DNA from: G965279355 sp965279355
GTDB taxonomy: Bacteria; Pseudomonadota; Alphaproteobacteria; CACIAM-22H2
DNA length: 64,000 nucleotides
Reading direction: 5' to 3'
Assembly: GCA_965279355.1 (NCBI GenBank)
Contig: OZ257155.1
Span: forward strand, 4,340,001-4,404,000
Under the pieces are notes generated by a model. It worked only from the letters and a program-made list of their open reading frames with translations, ran no database searches and had not been told where the DNA came from. Position 1 is the stretch's first letter; every line of letters starts with the position of its first letter. Made by a program: the position numbers and the translations under genes. Below are positions 61,167-64,000 of this stretch, in pieces.

Positions 61167-61205
61167 AAGAGGCGGACCAGCGCAAGCCGGTCCGCCTCTT
61201 TTCGT
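61167..61205 (+). terminator. Intrinsic terminator of mlaC copy B
   Basis: AAGAGGCGGACC pairs with GGTCCGCCTCTT around a ten-base loop and is followed by TTCGTTT, 40 bp after the stop. Confidence 0.8.
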
Positions 61206-61225
61206 TTGGGAGAAGTAACAACAGT

Positions 61226-61337
61226 TGTCATCCCAGCGAAAGCTGGGACCCATGTAACCCGATCTATACACAGTCACGCCGGAACGTCCTTGTGGCGGAT
61301 ACCCAACGGCTGGGTCCCAGCTTTCGCTGGGATGACA
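61226..61337 (+). repeat. 112-bp palindromic element, copy 3
   Basis: Same orientation and length as copies 1, 2 and 4, with intact 27-bp inverted ends. It lies between convergent genes, 21 bp beyond the T-run of the mlaC terminator. Confidence 0.92.
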
Positions 61338-61364
61338 GAGTGTAGGGTGCTGGAGGCGTTTCCT

Positions 61365-62084
61365 TTACCCAAAAACTTCCCGGAAGAAATCCTGCATCGC
61401 CACCCAGGACCGGCTGTCGGCTTTCTTGTTGTAGCTGGCGGGGCCGGGCGTGCCTTCGGGGATGTCCCAGTTGGTGAAGCTGTGGACGGCGTTGGCGTAG
61501 GCGACAAGCTGATAGTCGACCTTGGCGTCGCGCATTTCCTTGTAGAAGCCCTCGACCTCGGCCGGCGGCACGACGGGATCGTCGTTGCCGTGCAGCACCA
61601 GCACCGCGCCCCTGATGTTCTTCGCATCGGCCGGGTTGGGCGTGTTGAGATTGCCGTGGAAGCTGACCACGCCCTTCACCTCGGCGCCGCTGCGTGCGAG
61701 TTCCAGCGAGGCGAGGCCGCCGAAGCAGTAGCCCATCGCCGCCAGCTTCGAGGTGTCGGTCGCCGCCTGCTTCTTCAGCTCGTTGAGACCCGCCATCGCG
61801 CGGGCACGCAGCTTCGGGCGGTCCTTGCCGTATTTCATCATCTCGGCGGTGCAGTCGGGATACGACGTCGGGCGCACGCCCTTGCCGTAAGGGTCGGCGG
61901 CAAAGGCGGTGTAGCCGAGCTCGGCCAGCATCGTGCAGCGCTTGTGGTCGAAGGCGGTGACGCTGCGCCAGTCCGGCATTACCAGCACGCCCGGCCGCTT
62001 GCCCTTGCTGTCGTCATAGGCGAGGAACCCCTCGCACACCGTATCGCCCTCTTTGTATTCGATGACCTGCGTCTTGATCGCCAT
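61365..62084 (-). CDS. Dienelactone hydrolase-family protein
   Basis: A 239-aa alpha/beta hydrolase of the DLH family, which opens enol-lactones using a Cys nucleophile. GYCFGGLASLELA gives Cys near residue 121, VLVLHGNDDPVVPPA the Asp and ANAVHSFTNWDIP the His. The N-terminal MAIKTQVIEYKEGDTVCEGF and the roughly 240-aa length match DLH proteins with unknown lactone substrate. GGGAGG precedes the ATG. It is divergent from the HpcH/HpaI aldolase, across a region of composite palindromes. Confidence 0.88.
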   Translation of the reverse strand: MAIKTQVIEYKEGDTVCEGFLAYDDSKGKRPGVLVMPDWRSVTAFDHKRCTMLAELGYTAFAADPYGKGVRPTSYPDCTAEMMKYGKDRPKLRARAMAGLNELKKQAATDTSKLAAMGYCFGGLASLELARSGAEVKGVVSFHGNLNTPNPADAKNIRGAVLVLHGNDDPVVPPAEVEGFYKEMRDAKVDYQLVAYANAVHSFTNWDIPEGTPGPASYNKKADSRSWVAMQDFFREVFG

Positions 62085-62144
62085 GGCGGCCTCCCGGCTG
62101 TTTTAATTGGTGCCCGTAGCGTTATAGGCGCCCCGTCAACCGGC

Positions 62145-62259
62145 TGTCATCCCTTCACCCCCGACGTCATGCCCCGGCTTGCCCCTCGGGTCGAGCCCAA
62201 GGGCGGCACCCATCTTCTCCGGAAAGCGTGGGCCCTCCGGTCAAGCCGGAGGGTGACGG
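62145..62259. repeat. Composite palindromic intergenic sequences
   Basis: The segment opens with TGTCATCCC like the 112-bp element but then diverges, and contains CCCTCCGG-TCAAG-CCGGAGGG as a perfect hairpin near its end and a second GC-rich palindrome around CTCGGGTCGAGC. It looks like degenerate or mosaic palindromic repeats between divergent genes. Confidence 0.5.
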
Positions 62260-62331
62260 AAAGAAAAATGCCGAAGGTGACGGAGATGCGGATTAGCCGC
62301 TAATCTCCGCCCCGGGGAACAGGGGAGACAC

Positions 62332-63111
62332 ATGCCGGTCCGCAATATCGCGCGCGAGAAACTGGAGCGGGGAGAGCTGTCGCTCGGCATGGGGTTGCGC
62401 ATGGCGCGGACTGTCGATATCGCCAAGATGGCGAAGGTGTCGGGCTTCGACTGGCTGTTCATCGACCTTGAGCACAACACGATGGGGATCGACACCGCGG
62501 CGCAGATCGCGGTCGCCGCCCTCGATGCCGGCATCTCGCCGCTGCCTAGAGTGCCGATGGGCGAGTATGCGATGGCGACGCGGATGCTGGATGGCGGGGC
62601 GCTCGGCATCGTCATGCCGCATGTCGACACGGCGGAACAGGCGCGGGAAACCGTCGACCGGCTGAAATACCCGCCGCTGGGCCATCGCTCCGTCACCGGC
62701 ACGCTGGCGCAGTTCGACTACAAGCCAACGAAGATGAGCGAGATCACGTCGCAGACCAATGCGGGGATGCTGCTGACCGTGATGATCGAGACACCCGAAG
62801 CCGTCGAGAACGCGGATGCCATCGCGGCGGTGCCGGGGGTCGACGCGCTCCTGATCGGCACCGGCGATCTCTCGACCGAGATGGGCATTCCGGGCGAGCT
62901 CGGCGATCCGCGCATCGTGAAGGCGTATGAGCGCGTGCTGGCCGCCTGCGCCAGACACAAGAAGTTTCCCGGCATGGGCGGCGTCTATAGCGAGCCACTG
63001 ATGAAGCAGTATATCGGCATGGGCATGCGCATGATCCTCGCCGGCGGCGACACGGGTTTCCTGATGCAGGCGGCGGCGCAGCGCAGTTCTTTCCTGAGGG
63101 GGCTTCTGTGA
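62332..63111 (+). CDS. HpcH/HpaI-family aldolase/citrate lyase-like protein
   Basis: A 259-aa class II pyruvate-dependent aldolase of the HpcH/HpaI type (2,4-dihydroxyhept-2-enedioate aldolase family). Metal and substrate residues are in FDWLFIDLEHNTMG, GIVMPHVDTAEQ, the GHRSVTG loop and TVMIETPEAVEN with LLIGTGDLS. The natural substrate is unknown. It overlaps the dCMP deaminase start by 4 bp, so the two are cotranscribed and coupled. Confidence 0.88.
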   Translation: MPVRNIAREKLERGELSLGMGLRMARTVDIAKMAKVSGFDWLFIDLEHNTMGIDTAAQIAVAALDAGISPLPRVPMGEYAMATRMLDGGALGIVMPHVDTAEQARETVDRLKYPPLGHRSVTGTLAQFDYKPTKMSEITSQTNAGMLLTVMIETPEAVENADAIAAVPGVDALLIGTGDLSTEMGIPGELGDPRIVKAYERVLAACARHKKFPGMGGVYSEPLMKQYIGMGMRMILAGGDTGFLMQAAAQRSSFLRGLL

Positions 63112-63572
63112 ACGCACCTGTATCCGATAACAGATGGCAGAACGACGCCTGGGACCGCCGCTTCCTCGATCTCGCGACGCATATCGCCAACTGGTCGAAG
63201 GATCCCAGCACCAAGGTGGGCGCGGTGGTGGTCGGCCAGGACAAGACGCATATCGCGCACGGCTATAACGGCTTCCCGCCGCGCATCGTCGACGACGGCC
63301 GCCTCAACGACCGCTCGATCAAATACAAGCTGGTGGTGCACGCGGAAGAGAACGCGCTGGCCAACGCGTTGTTCGATGTCAGAGGCGCCACGCTCTACGC
63401 CACGCACTTCCCCTGCGTGAACTGCGCCCGCACCATCATCGCGCGCGGCATCCACCACGTCGTCGCACCCGAGCCCGGCCCCGACTATCTCTCGCGCTGG
63501 GCGGAGATGGTGGAGGAGGCGAAGGCGATGTTCGCCGAGGCAAGGGTGAATGTGGTGCTGGTGAAGGGGTGA
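63108..63572 (+). CDS. dCMP/cytidine deaminase-family protein
   Basis: A 154-aa zinc deaminase of the dCMP deaminase type: KDPSTKVGAVVVG, YNGFPPRI, the zinc His-Ala-Glu in VVHAEENALANA and the PCVNCARTII Cys pair. It would deaminate dCMP to dUMP, which ThyX uses elsewhere in this window, or could be a ComEB-like relative. The start is a GTG inside GTGA overlapping the upstream stop. No ribosome binding site is needed if it is coupled. Confidence 0.88.
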   Translation: MNAPVSDNRWQNDAWDRRFLDLATHIANWSKDPSTKVGAVVVGQDKTHIAHGYNGFPPRIVDDGRLNDRSIKYKLVVHAEENALANALFDVRGATLYATHFPCVNCARTIIARGIHHVVAPEPGPDYLSRWAEMVEEAKAMFAEARVNVVLVKG

Positions 63573-63634
63573 GTTGACGGCCTTCGGCCGGCTGTTCGCC
63601 CGAAATTGAGCGCAACACGCGCCACCACCACAAC

Positions 63635-63646
63635 TGTCATCCCAGC
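63635..63646 (+). repeat. Truncated end of the palindromic element
   Basis: TGTCATCCCAGC, the first 12 bases of the 112-bp element, appears alone eight bases before copy 4, suggesting a decayed or partial neighbouring copy. Confidence 0.7.
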
Positions 63647-63654
63647 CCCCTATC

Positions 63655-63766
63655 TGTCATCCCAGCGAAAGCTGGGACCCATGTGGTGCTGACTTTACGT
63701 AGTTACGCCGGAACGTCCTTGTGGCTGACACCCAACGGCTGGGTCCCAGCTTTCGCTGGGATGACA
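63655..63766 (+). repeat. 112-bp palindromic element, copy 4
   Basis: Full-length copy with intact 27-bp inverted ends and the same orientation; the 5' half of its centre differs from copies 1-3. It lies between two convergent genes. Confidence 0.92.
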
Positions 63767-63818
63767 ATTTGGGATTGGGGCGGGCGGGGAAGGAACAGCC
63801 GCGCGTCAGCGCGACGAC

Positions 63819-64000
63819 TTACAGCGTGCAGGAGACGCTGCCATTCGGACCCGGCGTGCAGTCCAGCGGCTTGGGCGCCGTCGGTTTCCCGGCGGCGGGT
63901 GCGATGTCGTTGAGCTGCTCGGGCGTCACTTCGGCGACCTGAACAACGGCAGCCTCCGGCCGCGCGACACCCGGCAGCGGCAGCGGCTTCTGTTCCATCG
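63819..64000 (-). CDS. C-terminal end of a Pro/Ala-rich protein running off the window
   Basis: A minus-strand frame is open from the right edge to a TAA and encodes a Pro/Ala-rich tail with QKPLPLPGVARPEAAV and PLDCTPGPNGSVSCTL at the end, containing two Cys. An ATG lies at 63998, but whether it is the start or an internal residue cannot be seen, because the window ends there. Composition resembles a secreted or lipoprotein tail. Confidence 0.45.
   Translation of the reverse strand, partial: MEQKPLPLPGVARPEAAVVQVAEVTPEQLNDIAPAAGKPTAPKPLDCTPGPNGSVSCTL

Noticed and set aside
48593..63766. CRISPR array or insertion sequences based on repeated 112-bp units
   Set aside because: Units are kilobases apart, palindromic and without spacers; no cas genes and no transposase frame are present inside or next to them.

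Overview
The window looks like a GC-rich alphaproteobacterial chromosome, probably from the Rhodospirillales or a neighbouring order; the order is an inference from gene content and I cannot place it more precisely. The lineage markers are the division-plane ATPase MipZ, a D-alanyl-D-alanine carboxypeptidase with a C-terminal SPOR domain, a phasin (polyhydroxyalkanoate granules), ClpS/ClpA, an hflK-hflC-degP cluster, the flavin-dependent thymidylate synthase ThyX and MlaC-type periplasmic lipid carriers. Coding density is high, most genes have a recognisable family, and I see no tRNA, rRNA, CRISPR array, prophage or intact insertion sequence.

Region 1-10.8 kb: a 43-codon C-terminal remnant of a PrpE-like acyl-CoA synthetase, a secreted SnoaL-like protein, an intact propionyl-CoA-synthetase-type gene divergent from a second acyl-CoA synthetase, a large membrane sensor kinase, a YdcH-like mini-protein, thyX, a glutathionyl-hydroquinone reductase-type GST and an orphan tripartite-tricarboxylate-transporter binding protein. 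Region 10.8-21 kb: Mrp iron-sulfur ATPase divergent from hflK-hflC-degP, a periplasmic ligand-binding protein, then a minus-strand run (acyl-CoA synthetase, YHS protein, MarC, alpha/beta hydrolase). Region 21-30 kb: mipZ-VWA-J-domain operon, a metallo-beta-lactamase-fold protein, the sugar-nucleotide genes galU-ugd-manB/pgm, a gamma-glutamylcyclotransferase-like gene and a membrane adenylate cyclase.

Region 30-38 kb: two small minus-strand enzymes, dacA, an unknown lipoprotein, a phasin with a very clear promoter flanked by two identical 13-bp boxes, and clpS-clpA. Region 38-48 kb: a four-gene minus-strand operon (ABC substrate-binding protein, ATPase, permease, isopenicillin-N-synthase-like oxygenase) divergent from a class II aldolase across a 324-bp structured intergenic stretch; then nhaA, a COG3146-type acetyltransferase, a 494-aa protein of unknown family, and two tandem RidA-family genes, one of which has lost the catalytic arginine. 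Region 48-64 kb: many small envelope proteins (unknown lipoproteins, BON, GlsB/YeaQ, FecR-domain, two MlaC paralogues, MtgA), a sugar-porter-like MFS transporter, several metabolic enzymes (SDR, metallophosphoesterase, amidohydrolase, dienelactone hydrolase, HpcH/HpaI aldolase), dCMP deaminase, and four same-orientation copies of a 112-bp palindromic element absent from the first 48 kb.

The items I consider least explained are the 112-bp element family, the ABC transporter/oxygenase/aldolase locus with its structured intergenic region, the paired RidA genes with Arg-to-Trp replacement, the mipZ-VWA-J operon, the two related Cys-containing mini-lipoproteins, and the degenerate acyl-CoA synthetase tail at the left edge. 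All identifications rest on reading motifs; no database search was run.
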